From Phoronis australis (Eukaryota; Phoronida; Phoronidae): a stretch of DNA of 64,000 bases. Under the pieces are notes generated by a model. That model was not told the DNA's origin, ran no database searches, and was given only the letters and a program-made list of their open reading frames with translations. The translations under genes and the position numbers were made by a program. Of this stretch, positions 41,701 through 54,260 are shown piece after piece. Within the stretch, counting starts at the first letter, position 1. Each line of letters starts with the position of its first letter. The DNA is taken from contig NMRA01000574.1 in the NCBI GenBank assembly GCA_002633005.1, positions 32,967-96,966 on the forward strand, written 5' to 3'.

Positions 41701-43000
41701 ACACTGTATAAAACAGGGCATAGGAAAGTTCCAAAGGAATACCATCTGCAATTTCTGAGATATCATGATGTTTCCAAGTTTGCCAAATTTGGCCATTTTT
41801 TGAGGGTCCTCCAAAATCTTAAAAACCACATCAATATTATCTATAGACCTACACTTTTTATGCTTAAAAAGAGGAGAGTGAGAAAAAAAGTCACTTTCAG
41901 GGGTCCCACATTTTGAGAACCAGTTTCCTCCATTGAATAACGGCCATCAAACTCGTTCTCAATATATGGAGACCCTAAGGTGACTAGTGTCGAGAAAAAG
42001 ATAGCCGATTTCACAAAAGTTATTGGTGATAAACGCAGTGTCGGTCACTCATTAGTGTCTTCAATTAAGACATCACCAGAATGTCTATAAAGTCAAAGTT
42101 TTCAAAATGTTACAGAATATCTTGGGAACGACATCGTGCTTTGTTGTGCAACATGTATCAAGTTGACGCCATTGTTTTGCTCCCAGGTGTCTAGTTTTGT
42201 ACACTACAAGAGGGTTGTGTAGAATAAAAAGTCATTCAAAACATGTCTGCAGGATAAGTTAGGGTATCACATCATAACCATTGTTGAACAATGTAACAGC
42301 ACACACCATTGTTTGGTGTCATTATTGTTATCTGTCCTCCAAACACAGCCATGTTGCCAGCAAGATGGACTTTAAGAACCCAAAAAAGATCAAAATCACA
42401 TTCTGACAACACTTTGTGCTCAAGTCCAGACAGCAGACACATGCCAGGTTTTTGTGTTTAAGCAAAATGGGTAAAACAAACTGGGGATGGCAAAAATTTC
42501 CAAGCCAAATACCCCTCCCCCCTGCAGGCCCTGTCTCAACTGACACATTCCTCTCCATTTCTTTGCCGTCAGTACTGTGCCACTCAGATTGTCTTCAGGA
42601 ACCTGGACACAATGTGTATCATTAGTTATCTGAGAGGTAAAAATACGCCTCCCAGCCAATGAGTGTGTAGTTAAGTGGAAAATTGGTCTTGTGTAAATAC
42701 ACTAAAAACCTGGAATGCAGACTTGAGCAGCAAACCACAAAAATGTTTGCAAGGGGTACATGCACCCCTCAATCTGCCAGTTGTCATTAACGCAAGACTT
42801 TCAAGGTGTACACATAGATTGGAAACAGGACAGCTAGTAGGTAAGTAGGAAGAGCATTGAGTTCGACCATGTCAAATAACATGAAAGTAGGCTGAACCTG
42901 GCAATCTGCAGCAAACTTTCAACAAAAGGCGTTGAAATGCGCCCACGAATGTACTGCAAATGGTGAGCTTCTAGGGTGTTTATTTGTGTCATAAAAAGGG

Positions 43001-44215
43001 CCACTAGATAGCGCAAAATATTTTGAATCCATCAAAAACTGGAAAGTGTCACCGTTTTTTTACAGAAAGCTATTTACCACATTTCATGAAAATCCGTCAA
43101 GAAACTTTAACAAAACGGAAAAAATGAAATTGCGACTAGGGGACAAAGGGTCATCGGATCCGTCTGAAAGCTGTCGTTTTCTGTTGTCAATGTCATGTAA
43201 ATACTCTCATTAAATTTAATAAACATTCTGCAGAGGGCTTAGGAGATACAGCTAAAAAAAAAACTGCCACTAGGAGGCACCACAGTAACTGAAGCCGGAA
43301 AAATCATCGTCAAACGTCCCCTTTGCACTAACAATATATAAGCCACTTTTCACAATCATCCTAAGAGCGGTATGGCTGACAAAGGGCGGACAGCAAAAAC
43401 AAACTAGAAAACAGTAAAAATGTAAAAATGGCCACTAGATTGCGCAAACTATGTTGAATCCATCTGAAAATCGGAAAATGTTACCGTTTCTTTGAAAGCA
43501 AACTATTTAACGAATTTCATGAAAATTCGTGGAGGAACTTCAGAAAAACAGGAAAACAGAAAAATGAAATTGCCACTAGGGGGCAGTGTTACTCGAACCT
43601 GTCTGAAAGTCATCGTCTTCTGTTGTTAACTTCATATTCATAACACATTTGCTTCAATTAATAAAGATCCTGGAAAGCATTTAGGAGATACAGCCACGGG
43701 CGCAAAAAACAAACAAAACTACCACTAGGAGGCACCACAGTAGTCAAAGTCATAGGAAAATCATTGTCAACCATCCTCTTCATAGTAAGAACATACATGC
43801 CAATTCTCGCAATCATCCTTAGAGTGGTTTGGTTGACAGAGGGGCGGACGCCAAAAAACTTATTTGAAAATAGTAAAAATTGCCACTAGATGGCGCAAAA
43901 TGCCTCAAATCCATCCGAAAATGACACGATACCGTCACCTCATTAATAGATGCCTATGTGCCAAATTTCATGAAAATCGGTTGAGGACCTTTGAAGATAT
44001 AGAGGCAAACGTAAAAAACTAAAATTGACACTAGGGGGCACAGCAGTATTCAGGTCGGTCCGAAACTCTTTGCCCTCTGTTGTCAACTCCATAGGAACAC
44101 ACCTGCTAAATTTCAATAAGTTCCTGCAAGGGGTTTAGGAGATACAGCCGTGGACGCCGGACGCCCAGACAGAGATGACGGCAATATGCACCCACATGTA
44201 CATATGTGGGTGCAT
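43001..44215 (+). repeat. Three tandem units of about 440 bp with eight CTCF-like motifs
   Basis: Units start at 43001, 43432 and 43883 (spacing 431 and 451). Shared phrases include GCCACTAGAT-GCGCAAA, GAATCCATC, TTTCATGAAAATC, GTCTGAAAG, CTGTTGTCAAC, TTTAGGAGATACAGC and ACTAGGAGGCACCACAG. The third unit is shorter and ends with a 30-bp near-perfect palindrome at 44186-44215. Each unit carries CCACTAG-GGC motifs on the plus strand at 43001, 43133, 43267, 43432, 43573, 43722, 43883 and 44028. There is no coding potential. It is probably a non-autonomous repeat family. Confidence 0.85.
44186..44215. repeat. Near-perfect palindrome at the end of the 440-bp array
   Basis: ATGCACCCACAT and ATGTGGGTGCAT are 12-bp arms around a 6-base centre. 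It may mark the terminus of the element family. Confidence 0.8.
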
Positions 44216-45053
44216 AAAAATGTCTATTTTACCTTCATCTTCCGCTATCATTTTCAAATGTTTTGATCATATAAAATAAGTGTAATACTCTAAATGAGAT
44301 AATGCTCATATTTTTTCAGCTTGAAACTTCAAACAAAATTTTGGACACAAATCTCACTGAAACATGTCCAACATTCAGCTAACAGTTGTGGTTTCAATAC
44401 ATGCACATGCATTGCACATCAAAACCAAGGTCACATTCCCCATAAACAAAACTTCAACACTTCATATTTCCTCATGAACCAGGGCGTTTTTTCTTCAACC
44501 AAAATATTTAAAAATCCCATAACCATGACACAATGACATTCAAAATGCCATTGGTGTGTGGACCAGAACCAAACAGTCTAGCACCCCACACATGCAATGT
44601 AAACAAAGGCTGGTCATTAGGTCTTGAAACAATGCACCCCTGTTGTCTGATGACCAATAAAAACCCAACATCACCAGATCAAAGGCATAGATAGCCAATC
44701 CGTATGTGGCAGAAGGAAAGTGAAACATCTTGCTATTCCATGCATTTCAAAGCACAGGCTTTGTACATTAGTCAATTAAGAACAAATTGGCATTTGAAAG
44801 TTAGTGATTATCAATAACTTCAATCTACATATTTCTGCCTATTTTAAGTTGTTTATTCCATTTTACTTGACATTAAACATAACTGTATAAGCCCAAATAA
44901 CAAACAACCCCTAAAATTATTGAACTTAAAAACAGAAAAAATCAGTGTTCTGATGTCAGCACGACCCTCCCATAAATGTCACCAAGTGCAGGGTTACCTG
45001 CAATTAAATGGCGAGACAGTTGTTTTGGTCAAAGGTCACCTGATCTGTCTAAA
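44216..45053. other. Non-coding DNA
   Basis: AT-rich. No gene or clear repeat recognised. Confidence 0.5.
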
Positions 45054-45521
45054 GGCCTTTTCATACTGACTTAACTCCGGTCTGAGCGGAGTGTCGATGT
45101 AAACTGAAAAACCGTTCATACTGGCTTCGGTTGTTAACGGGCATCGAAGTAAACCATAGGTGACGCTGTTGTCATCGAAGTAATCGCAAGGTAGCGCTGC
45201 ATGCTAAGGGAACATTTGCATGTGCTAATTGACATAAAACTTATTTTTAATTTGACTGGTGATTATTCGAGCAAAATATAACTATTAGCGACTACACTAC
45301 CCTTTAATTGTTGACGATAACAGTGGCACCTGGTAATAACTTCAATGGGACCGAAGTTAACCATTCACACTGCACCGTAGCGTCGACGCTCCACTATGAA
45401 ATCCACCTGTTTACTGTGAAGTTAACTGGCGCTGTTAACTTCTATCCAAGAGCGAAGTTAACCATTCATACTGACTGTAACTCCTCAAAATATTGATGCG
45501 TTGATGCTAGTATGAAAGGCC
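45054..45521. mobile_element. Non-autonomous TIR DNA element (about 468 bp)
   Basis: Starts GGCCTTTTCATACTGAC and ends CTAGTATGAAAGGCC: terminal inverted repeats of about 14 bp with one indel. Subterminal GAAGTTAACCATTCA-ACTG phrases recur in several copies. No transposase frame. TSD not resolved. Confidence 0.6.
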
Positions 45522-47965
45522 CTATAACGACGCCTTGTTTTGTGTGCACGAACATTAAACAAAAATATCTCGTTATTCTAAGGCTGTTTAATCACAAGTT
45601 TTTTGTTTAATATGAACCTTAAAATGGGACGTCCTATGTATTCCAAAATCCTCAAAATGTTCAAAATTTAGCATAATAGACAATGGATTTTTAAATCCTG
45701 GAGGAGCACCAACACCACTGTTGATGGGAAGCTGCTGCATACACTCTTTATAAGTAAGAAAACTGAGAGTATTAAAGCAAATACAGAGGGTACTAATTTC
45801 TGAAATATTCCAATTTTTGTGACAGCTGTTGATTGATACAACTCATTCTCTGTTCTAAAGTAACAAAAACAAGAGAACAAGTAAAAAGTATCTTTATTTT
45901 TTATTTCTATGGCTGAATTTTTCCTCTCCAAAGGAGAAGTATGGCCTATAACCACAAACACCCGCTATAACTCTTTCTCTTGGACAAATCCTGCCATGTG
46001 CTTGTGAACAACACAGTGCAAGTAATGACCTGTTCCACATTGCTCTGACAAATTAGCCCCATACAGTATTTGTGACATGCCACAGTAAACACCAAAGACC
46101 AACCACCACCAAATGGGCATTTTGTACAGCTCAGTTCCTCCAAACCCTTCCCATCAGAAGCTCCACAGGCAAGCAGAAACTCTCATCAACAGCACAGCCA
46201 TGTTTGTGATTGTATTGCATAACATGTTAACAATCAATACCATGTAATCACAGGACATGACACTGCAGAACCTCTCATGGCCGCCACATGCAACCCTATC
46301 TTTCAAAACCTAGTCTTGCATTTACCAGAATTTTTTACTATAGTCATTCAATAAAGTGTGCGTGCGTAGTTCATATCAATAGAATACTGTTGAGTTCATT
46401 GGGTGCTTCAGCAGTGAGCTTCGACTTGTAAACGAAACTTGACCTATTCAAGCTTGCAGAGTGCAGTTTTAATTTAACCTAATTATCACTAAGTGGGAAG
46501 GGGTTAACTATGGTTTGAAGGCTTCATACTAGAGATAGTGCATAGAGCATCTAAGAATTATAACAGGGGACCATTTGGGAAGTCATAAGACGGAAATCTG
46601 TTGTGTGCTCGACTAGGTAGAAGACAAAACGTTTCAAGTACTGCAAAAAAACCATGAAAATTAACAACTCACTTTCAAAAATAGCCCTCCCCTCCCAACT
46701 TGGGACCAATCCATGTCCAGACTTTGCTCACTACTGTCAGTATTATTGAAGACAGTGAGGAAGTCCTGGACACAATACAATTGAGTCAACATTTTTACAA
46801 GCACATGTTAACACTTCTGACTTCAGTGAAAGGCAAACAAGCTAACAATGCCTGACAGTGCCTCACTACCTTGACTAGGCGCCCCATATTATTTTGTACC
46901 CTATAGTGAGGCACATGAACAAGAGAAGGCAGGACTCCATTTGGTGACCTGCAGATTTTATCAAAAAAATTGTACAATGTAACAGTTGTTACACCATTGT
47001 TACATTTTAACATTTTTACATAGTTGTTACATTTTAGTGGAGTGCACATTCCAGAAATGGGGGAGGGGTACTCGAGTATTTTTAGACGAGGGGTGCGGCT
47101 GGAAAATTTTGAATACCTACCCGTTTAGAGGGTGGGCTTGGACAAAAAAGTGACCCATTTAGAGACTAATTTTATGTAAAATTTCACATTTTCCCACATT
47201 TCTGTTCCTGAAATTCAGAAAAGGCACCCTTTTAGATAGTATTTTGATGAAAATGGCACCATCTTGGAGAGTATTTTTTACTGTGAAAAAACACCCTTTT
47301 GGGCGACACTACTCATATACCTCTTTCCATAGGAATGCCCTCCCGGGCTGACACGATATGAATCTGGCTACTTATTATCATTTTTATTACTATTACATTT
47401 CTATTACTGCTATTAGCCTACTACTATTACTCCTTTCACTACTGTTACTCGTTATCGGTATTGTTATCATCATCATTATTATATCATTAGTATTATTATT
47501 ATTATTATAAATATTTTATTTAACAACGACATAGTGCAATATTAAGAAAATATGTTTTAGCAAAGTGCTAATACATCACGATCCTCAAAGATTTTAAAAT
47601 CATATAATTTATGGTTCAATGTTTTCACCAGGCTTCGTATGATGGACAGCGAGTGCTTAAAGGGTTTCCTATGTTCATCCTTAACGGTATTGTGAGAAAC
47701 AAACGTCATGACAGCTGTGGATGCAGACTTGGCCTGCTTTTTGGAAAGGAGGAGGTTGAGATTTCAAACATTTATTATTAAATTTTCTGATCTATCGGCA
47801 AGCCCGGTATTGCTTGTAAATTTAACTACATCCTTCTGAAGTTTGCCACGAAGAAGTGAATTCAACACTGTAATCTTTTACTTGCGACTTACATCTAAAC
47901 ACGAGGATACCCACTGTGTAATCATTTTTGTCTCTTGTTAAAAACATTATTTTTCAAAGAACTGG
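45522..47965. other. Non-coding DNA with a simple-repeat tract
   Basis: No exon recognised. 47370-47520 is a degenerate ATT/ACT trinucleotide tract. 47060-47340 shows a CACCCTTTT-type degenerate repeat resembling 25010-25340. Confidence 0.5.
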
Positions 47966-48129
47966 GGCTCGTTCCACGATGTAAGTTCAAAAATTGCTTC
48001 AAGTTGAATTCTGAAAGTAGACATTTTTCGAGAACTAGCGACTAATTGGCTATGGCTGCGGTCACCGGGTCATTAGAATAGCTGATAACGGACATACAAA
48101 ACACGCAACTCTTTTACGTGGAACGGGCC
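47966..48129. mobile_element. MITE with GGCYCGTTCCACG ends (164 bp)
   Basis: The left end GGCTCGTTCCACGATGTA is inverted relative to the right end TACGTGGAACGGGCC. No coding capacity. 40176-40195 begins similarly (GGCACGTTCCAAGAAA), suggesting a wider family. Confidence 0.65.
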
Positions 48130-48519
48130 ACAATATTCAGTGATTTAACTGAGTGATTTGAACTAGATTTCATTGAAAGTGAGTAGTAAGGAACAAAAAC
48201 GGCCAAGAACTAGTTACATTTTAGGAGAGGCCTAGCAAGGAAAATGTAACAGGTATGAATGCATACATCCAAGCATGCCCTTAATTAAAATACTAAACAA
48301 AGTAAGCCCGCAGGTGAGAATCGGAATCATTCTTCAAAAATTGTAAGGGTCCATTAATGATTCAAGCACAGGTAATGCGAGCTGTTGATTTAGGTGGAAG
48401 CTTGCGTGCGGGTGTTAGGCCCAAGGGGAACACTCCTAATTTTCCCCATAAATGACAACAGGGGGCGTGACTATCCAAAAGAGGGAAAGGTTTGTGGACC
48501 ACCCACAAGTTCAGTGCTG

Positions 48520-48915
48520 TCCACACAGACTTACCTTAGAACAAGTTACTCCTGCAACGAGTTGTCACTAGGTTTGGAGTTGGAGCCTCTGTGGATGCTT
48601 TTTGAACAAGTGCAACTTACCCCACTTGTGACTACTTACTCCACCTTATGGAGGCAGGGTAAATTGTTGTAGGGTAACTTGCATCAATTCTGACTCCTGT
48701 ATGGCAGAAAAGCTGGGGCAAGGCAGAAGTAATTATCACCTACAGTTACAGATGGGTCTTCTTTTGCACTCAGTATTTACATGCTGTTCATTGTCACACA
48801 CAGAGCAACAACTTCCGTCTTGCACTAGTTGTCAGATATGTGTGTGTGGACGCTTCACGCACAGTGTGGCAAGTTGCATTAGTGCAAGTTGTCCTGGGGT
48901 AAGTCTGCATGTGGA
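48520..48915 (-). mobile_element. TIR element, CCACACA-AAGTTG family, copy 1 (inverted)
   Basis: The ends are TCCACACAGACTTACC and GGTAAGTCTGCATGTGGA. The interior (GAACAAGTT, AACGAGTTGTCACTAGGTTT, CCCACTTGTGAC) matches the reverse complement of 50440-50846, so it is the same family in the opposite orientation. Confidence 0.7.
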
Positions 48916-50439
48916 TATAACTTAACTGGTCAATCATTCCTTATTGCTTTAGACCAGGCTTCAATTTAGCTTGTCATAGTCAGTTTATGTGCTCTGTAAG
49001 GCCTCAAACCAATGTCAAGACCCATTCCAAGCCCAGAAACCATTTCTCATCTGAGACAGGATTAGCAAAGACCAGTTTTTATAGCAGTAAGAGGTTAAAC
49101 CAGAATTCAGTTACTTTGACGGCCAAGTGGGTTTACAGCATCATTCAACTTCATTTTTAAAAAAGTATCACTGGTTGAAACAATTGGCTTAGATCTTTGG
49201 AATATGAATTTCTGCAAATAATTGCTTAACTAAGTGACAATTTAGAAAACTATAACGGTGTTTTTGAGATTCATCTTGGACATTTAATTCATGTTAATGA
49301 TGCCACTGCTTTGCAATCAATGTAGCTTTCTTTTTTGCTAATTTCAAATAAAAAGAAATGTCACATGATCCAGTTAATGGCAGATTGGAAACGAGCAAAA
49401 AATACAAATTCCACAGGCTTTTCTACTTTCAGAAAATATACACTTTAACTGAGTTAAAATCTATAGTTTGCAGATATTTGGATAAATACGCATACTTGTC
49501 AATTAAAGGATGTACATAACCTTAAGCTCGATAGGGAGCAAATACGAGTAGATACAACGAAGAGTATGTGATTATGCACTCATTTCAAGCACAGCCTCCG
49601 GGAGAAGTACGTCTGTCCATTCCAAGCTTAAGTAGCGGAATTATATACTGAACAGCTGTTGTGCTGACAACGCAGGCTTCTGGGTCTCAAACGCTGCTAT
49701 TGCATTTGAGAAGCATGCTAAATGGTCTGAATATTGGACAGCCAAATGTAAGCATCACCCAAAATAACTAATCTGTGTCAACATGAGTTGCAAACTTATA
49801 ATTTTGAAAGTCGGATGCAAATTACCACACTTTCACCACTTTTGGCCATACAGATTTTGTGGGGGCCCAAGTGGTCTGCCCCTCTACAGACACAATAAAA
49901 CCAGGTCTCTACTTTCCAAAATTCAAAGAGGGCAGAAATATAGTTGAGTGCCCAAAAGGAGCACCAATGAGGTCCTCTGGATGTAAGTTTGGGAGGAAGT
50001 AAGCCACTCGATTGGTTTGAGAGACCTTCCCCATTTTTTTGAAATTATCCCCCATTTCCAGTATTTTGGTGGCATTTTTTGTCAGAAATTGCCATCTGCC
50101 GGATACACCCGAGCATGTGCACTCCCCATTTTCCTGTAAAGAACTTCCTGTATACTGACATCATTGGTTTTAAGGTGAAAATGCATATTTGGTGTTATCG
50201 TTGGATGGGACAGACTTCTTAAGTTATTAGATTTGACTATAGCTACAAAACAATAAAATCTCGTTGTTTCTGTGATTTTTATCACAAATTTCCAATTGCC
50301 ACTGTTGTTTGCCAGGCAATCACTGAAACAAAGGCCAGTGTCATTAACATTTAAATGCCTTTGAAATACACTGCTATTTAACAAATAGGATTTGGTTCAG
50401 TGGCAGAGTGCTACTGCAGGGCTTTGAGTGAGTTCCGTC
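48916..50439. other. Non-coding DNA with a dispersed repeat
   Basis: 49255-49500 is the second copy of the repeat at 11998-12240. No exon seen. Confidence 0.5.
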
Positions 50440-50846
50440 CCATCCACACACACAGCCTACCTTAGAACAACTTGCACTTGCACAACTTAAACCCATTTTT
50501 AAGTGTAGTCCACGCACACACATGTCCAATTACTAGTGTAAAGCAGAAATTGTCATTCGGAGCGTGACAATGAACACCTAATGCCAACACGGCGCACAAG
50601 AGAAAACTCGTCTGTATGTAACTGTGTCTGATAATTACTTCAGCCCTACCCCACTTTTGCGGCCACACAGCGATTACAAGTGGCACAAGTTTCTCTAGAA
50701 CAAGTTACCCCACCTCGATAACGTGGAGTAAGTTGTCACAAGTGGAGTAAGTTGCGCTAGTTTAGATAACATCCAGGCAGCACTCAAACCTAGCGACAAC
50801 TCGTTCCAGGAACAACTTGTTCTAGGGCAAGCCTGTGTGTGGATGG
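50440..50846 (+). mobile_element. TIR element, CCACACA-AAGTTG family, copy 2
   Basis: The left end CCATCCACACACACAGCC is inverted relative to the right end GGCAAGCCTGTGTGTGG. The subterminal TTAGAACAACTTG pairs with AACAACTTGTTCTA. 407 bp, non-coding. Its allelic duplicate is 52307-52713. Confidence 0.75.
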
Positions 50847-52025
50847 CACTTTTGAGTCCACACGACCACTAATTTCTGTAAAATTCCTTTTCTTGCTTAG
50901 AATGTCCCTTTTGAAAATGAGGATTGTTCATTTTTTAAGTTTTTTGCTCTTTGATCGACCCGATTTGAGACATCGTGGACAAAGTTGCACGGACGAGAAC
51001 CTAGATCTGCACATGCTCACATAATTATCGCTTCCCATTCTCAGTCGAATCCGACTCAGTAATGCATTCACACTCACAAGGCATGGATTGGTTAAATTTA
51101 TTCAAAATCACACCCACCACCAGAGGTTATTGAGGCTAAACCACTTGCATTTGGATACGCTTCTTATATAGGTCTGAGCCCCAAAGTGACATTTAATATC
51201 AATTAAAAGACTTCAATGTAAATGGGATACAAGGGACCACTGGATAATAAGTGATTTACATTCATGACAATACCTCAAAAAGCGGGGAACAGTGTCGCAT
51301 AACCACTAAAATGTGAGAACACATTCTCGTCTTTAATCTTAAAAGTTAAATTGTAACTTGATTCCCCCAGCTCGAATCTTTCATCTCACTGACCTCTTTA
51401 AAAATTGTCCGTTTTTACAGGAATTAGAAATCTGAGGAATCTTCTACAAGCGGATGATTGGATAATTATTCACCATTGTGCTATAATGTCAGTATCATGC
51501 TGACCGGTGTTATGTAATTCGTGGGATCACGTGGTACCCTTTAATTGATGACAGCTTTAATTATTTCTTTCCACAGAAGACATAACTAGAACTGGGATTT
51601 TCATTTGAATCCGTCACTGCAGTAGTTAAGCACCATACTACATGAAGGTTGCTCAGTTTCAAGGGAATATAATTAAACAATTGCTAAAGTTGCTTTTTTA
51701 AAGGCAAACTGATACGAAGTCTGTCCTAAAGTTGTATGGTGACAGAGGGAATATAGTTATGCAACCAAATTTTATTTCTTGTTGAAAAATTATCCAACCA
51801 TAAATTTTGAGCACAGGGAGGCGTACTCAAAGGTTTCTACACTTAATGAAAAGAAAGTCATTTTCAGGAGAGAAGAACGCGATTTCAGTATAAGATACTA
51901 TGAGTTCTATAAATACACCATGCGGCTGAAAAATCTCAATCGTGTCTGCATGACATAAAGCAGGGTGAAATTTCACCAATTTAGAACAAAATATGGCAGT
52001 CAAGTGATTTTTGTGATTGTGTAAC

Positions 52026-52198
52026 CAATACAAAGTAATGAACACTTAGTACAACCAATACAAAGTAATGAACAGTTAGTAAGACCAATACATGGTAATG
52101 AACAGTTAGTAACGGCAATACAAAGTAATGAACAGTTAGTAAGACCGATACAAAGTAATGAACAGTTAGTAAGACCGATACAAAGTAATGAACAGTTA
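52026..52198. repeat. 30-bp minisatellite, truncated at the N
   Basis: About six units of CAATACAAAGTAATG plus AACAGTTAGTAAGAC with small variations, ending in the N at 52199. Confidence 0.9.
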
Positions 52199-52306
52199 NG
52201 GCCAGTGTCATTAACATTTAAATGCCTTTGAAATACACTGCTATTTAACAAATAGGATTTGGTTCAGTGGCAGAGTGCTACTGCAGGGCTTTGAGTGAGT
52301 TCCGTC

Positions 52307-52713
52307 CCATCCACACACACAGCCTACCTTAGAACAACTTGCACTTGCACAACTTAAACCCATTTTTAAGTGTAGTCCACGCACACACATGTCCAATTAC
52401 TAGTGTAAAGCAGAAATTGTCATTCGGAGCGTGACAATGAACACCTAATGCCAACACGGCGCACAAGAGAAAACTCGTCTGTATGTAACTGTGTCTGATA
52501 ATTACTTCAGCCCTACCCCACTTTTGCGGCCACACAGCGATTACAAGTGGCACAAGTTTCTCTAGAACAAGTTACCCCACCTCGATAACGTGGAGTAAGT
52601 TGTCACAAGTGGAGTAAGTTGCGCTAGTTTAGATAACATCCAGGCAGCACTCAAACCTAGCGACAACTCGTTCCAGGAACAACTTGTTCTAGGGCAAGCC
52701 TGTGTGTGGATGG
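52307..52713 (+). mobile_element. TIR element copy 2, allelic duplicate
   Basis: Same insertion as 50440-50846, in the second copy of the N-bridged duplication. Confidence 0.75.
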
Positions 52714-53910
52714 CACTTTTGAGTCCACACGACCACTAATTTCTGTAAAATTCCTTTTCTTGCTTAGAATGTCCCTTTTAAAAATGAGGATTGTTTATTT
52801 TTTAAGTTTTTTGCTCTTTGATCGACCCGATTTGAGACATCGTGGACAAAGTTGCACGGACGAGAACCTAGATCTGCACATGCTCACATAATTATCACTT
52901 CCCATTCTCAGTCGAATCCGACTCAGTAATGCATTCACACTCACAAGGCATGGATTGGTTAAATTTATTCAAAATCACACCCACCACCAGAGGTTATTGA
53001 GGCTAAACCACTTGCATTTGGATACGCTTCTTAAATAGATCTGAGCCCCAAAGTGACATTTAATATCAATTAAAAGACTTCAATGTAAATGGGATACAAG
53101 GGACCACTGGATAATAAGTGATTTACATTCATGACAATACCTCAAAAAGCGTGGAACAGTGTCGCATAACCACTAAAATGTGAGAACACATTCTCGTCTT
53201 TAATCTTAAAAGTTAAATTGTAACTTGATTCCCCCAGCTCGAATCTTTCATCTCACTGACCTCTTTAAAAATTGTCCGTTTTTACAGGAATTAGAAATCT
53301 GGGGAATCTACTACAAGCAGATGATTGGATAATTATTCACCATTGTACTATAATGTCAGTATCATGCTGACCGGTGTTATGTAATTCGTGGGATCATGTG
53401 GTACCCTTTAATTGATGACAGCTTTAATTATTTCTTTCCACAGAACACCTAACTAGAACTGGGATTTTCATTTGAATCCGTCACTGCAGTAGTTAAGCAC
53501 CATACTAAATGAAGGTTGTTCAGTTTCAAGGGAATATAATTAAACAATTGCTAAAGTTGCTTTTTAAAGGCAAACTGATACGAAGTCTGTCCTAAAGTTG
53601 TATGGTGACAGAGGGACTATAGTTATGCAACCAAATTTTATTTCTTGTTGAAAAATTATCCAACCATAAATTTTGAGCACAGAGAGGCGTACTCAAAGGT
53701 TTCTACACTTAATGAAAAGAAAATCATTTTCAGGAGAGAAGATGGCGATTTCAGTATTAGATACTATTAGTTCTACAAATACGCCATGTGACTGAAAAAT
53801 CTCTATGAACAAATCATGTCTGCATGACATTTATAAAGCAGGGTGAAATTTCACCAATTTAGAACAAAATATGGCAGCCAAGTGATTTTTGTGATTGTGT
53901 AACTTTTTCA

Positions 53911-54260
53911 TGAACAGTTAGTAAGACCAATGCAAAGTAATGAACAGTTAGTAAGACCAATACAAAGTAATGAACAGTTAGTAAGACCAATACAAAGTAA
54001 TGAACAGTTAGTAACACCAATACAAAGAAATGAACAGTTAGTAAGTAAGACCAATACAAAGTAATGAACAGTTAGTAACACCAATACAAAGTAATGAACA
54101 GTTAGTAAGACCAATACAAAGTAATGAACAGTTATCAACAGCAATACAAAGTAATGAACAGTTAGTAACAGCAATACAAAGTAATGAACAGTTAGTAACA
54201 ATAATACAAAGTACTGAACAGTTAGTAACACCAGTACAAAGTAATGCAATATAAAGTAAC
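53911..54260. repeat. 30-bp minisatellite, longer allele
   Basis: About eleven units of the same 30-bp repeat, with one 4-base insertion (GTAAGTAAGA) near 54040. The unit length is a multiple of three, so it yields long repetitive open frames on the minus strand (VHYFVLVLLT pattern) that are not genes. Confidence 0.92.

Larger units (their letters stand above)
30565..43000. other. Non-coding DNA 5' of the SH3 exon (probable BCAR1 first intron/upstream)
   Basis: No exon recognised on either strand; open frames stay below about 100 codons. Contents seen: a G-quadruplex motif at 33413-33427; a CA-rich simple repeat at about 33778-33806; a possible TIR element at 38545-38715; MITE-like ends near 40176; an old dispersed repeat shared by 37320-37400 and 41890-41975; and a T-box-like palindrome at 41204-41228. 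Confidence 0.5.
50333..54060 (+). repeat. 1.87-kb direct duplication around a single N
   Basis: 50333-52198 repeats from 52200 at an offset of 1867 with scattered substitutions and small indels (for example near 50930/52797). The first copy stops inside a minisatellite at the N; the second runs through it. Same pattern as at 6627 and 24712. Most likely two haplotypes in series. The right limit falls in the tandem array and is approximate. Confidence 0.9.

Noticed and set aside
48394-48925. Plus-strand frames of 92 and 74 codons as small genes
   Set aside because: They lie across the TIR element at 48520-48915 and have no conserved pattern.
53908-54249. 113-codon frame with VHYFVLVLLT repeats as a membrane protein
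   Set aside because: It is a translation of the 30-bp minisatellite.
52026-54260. CRISPR-like array of 30-bp repeats
   Set aside because: Units are contiguous without unique spacers, and the DNA is metazoan.
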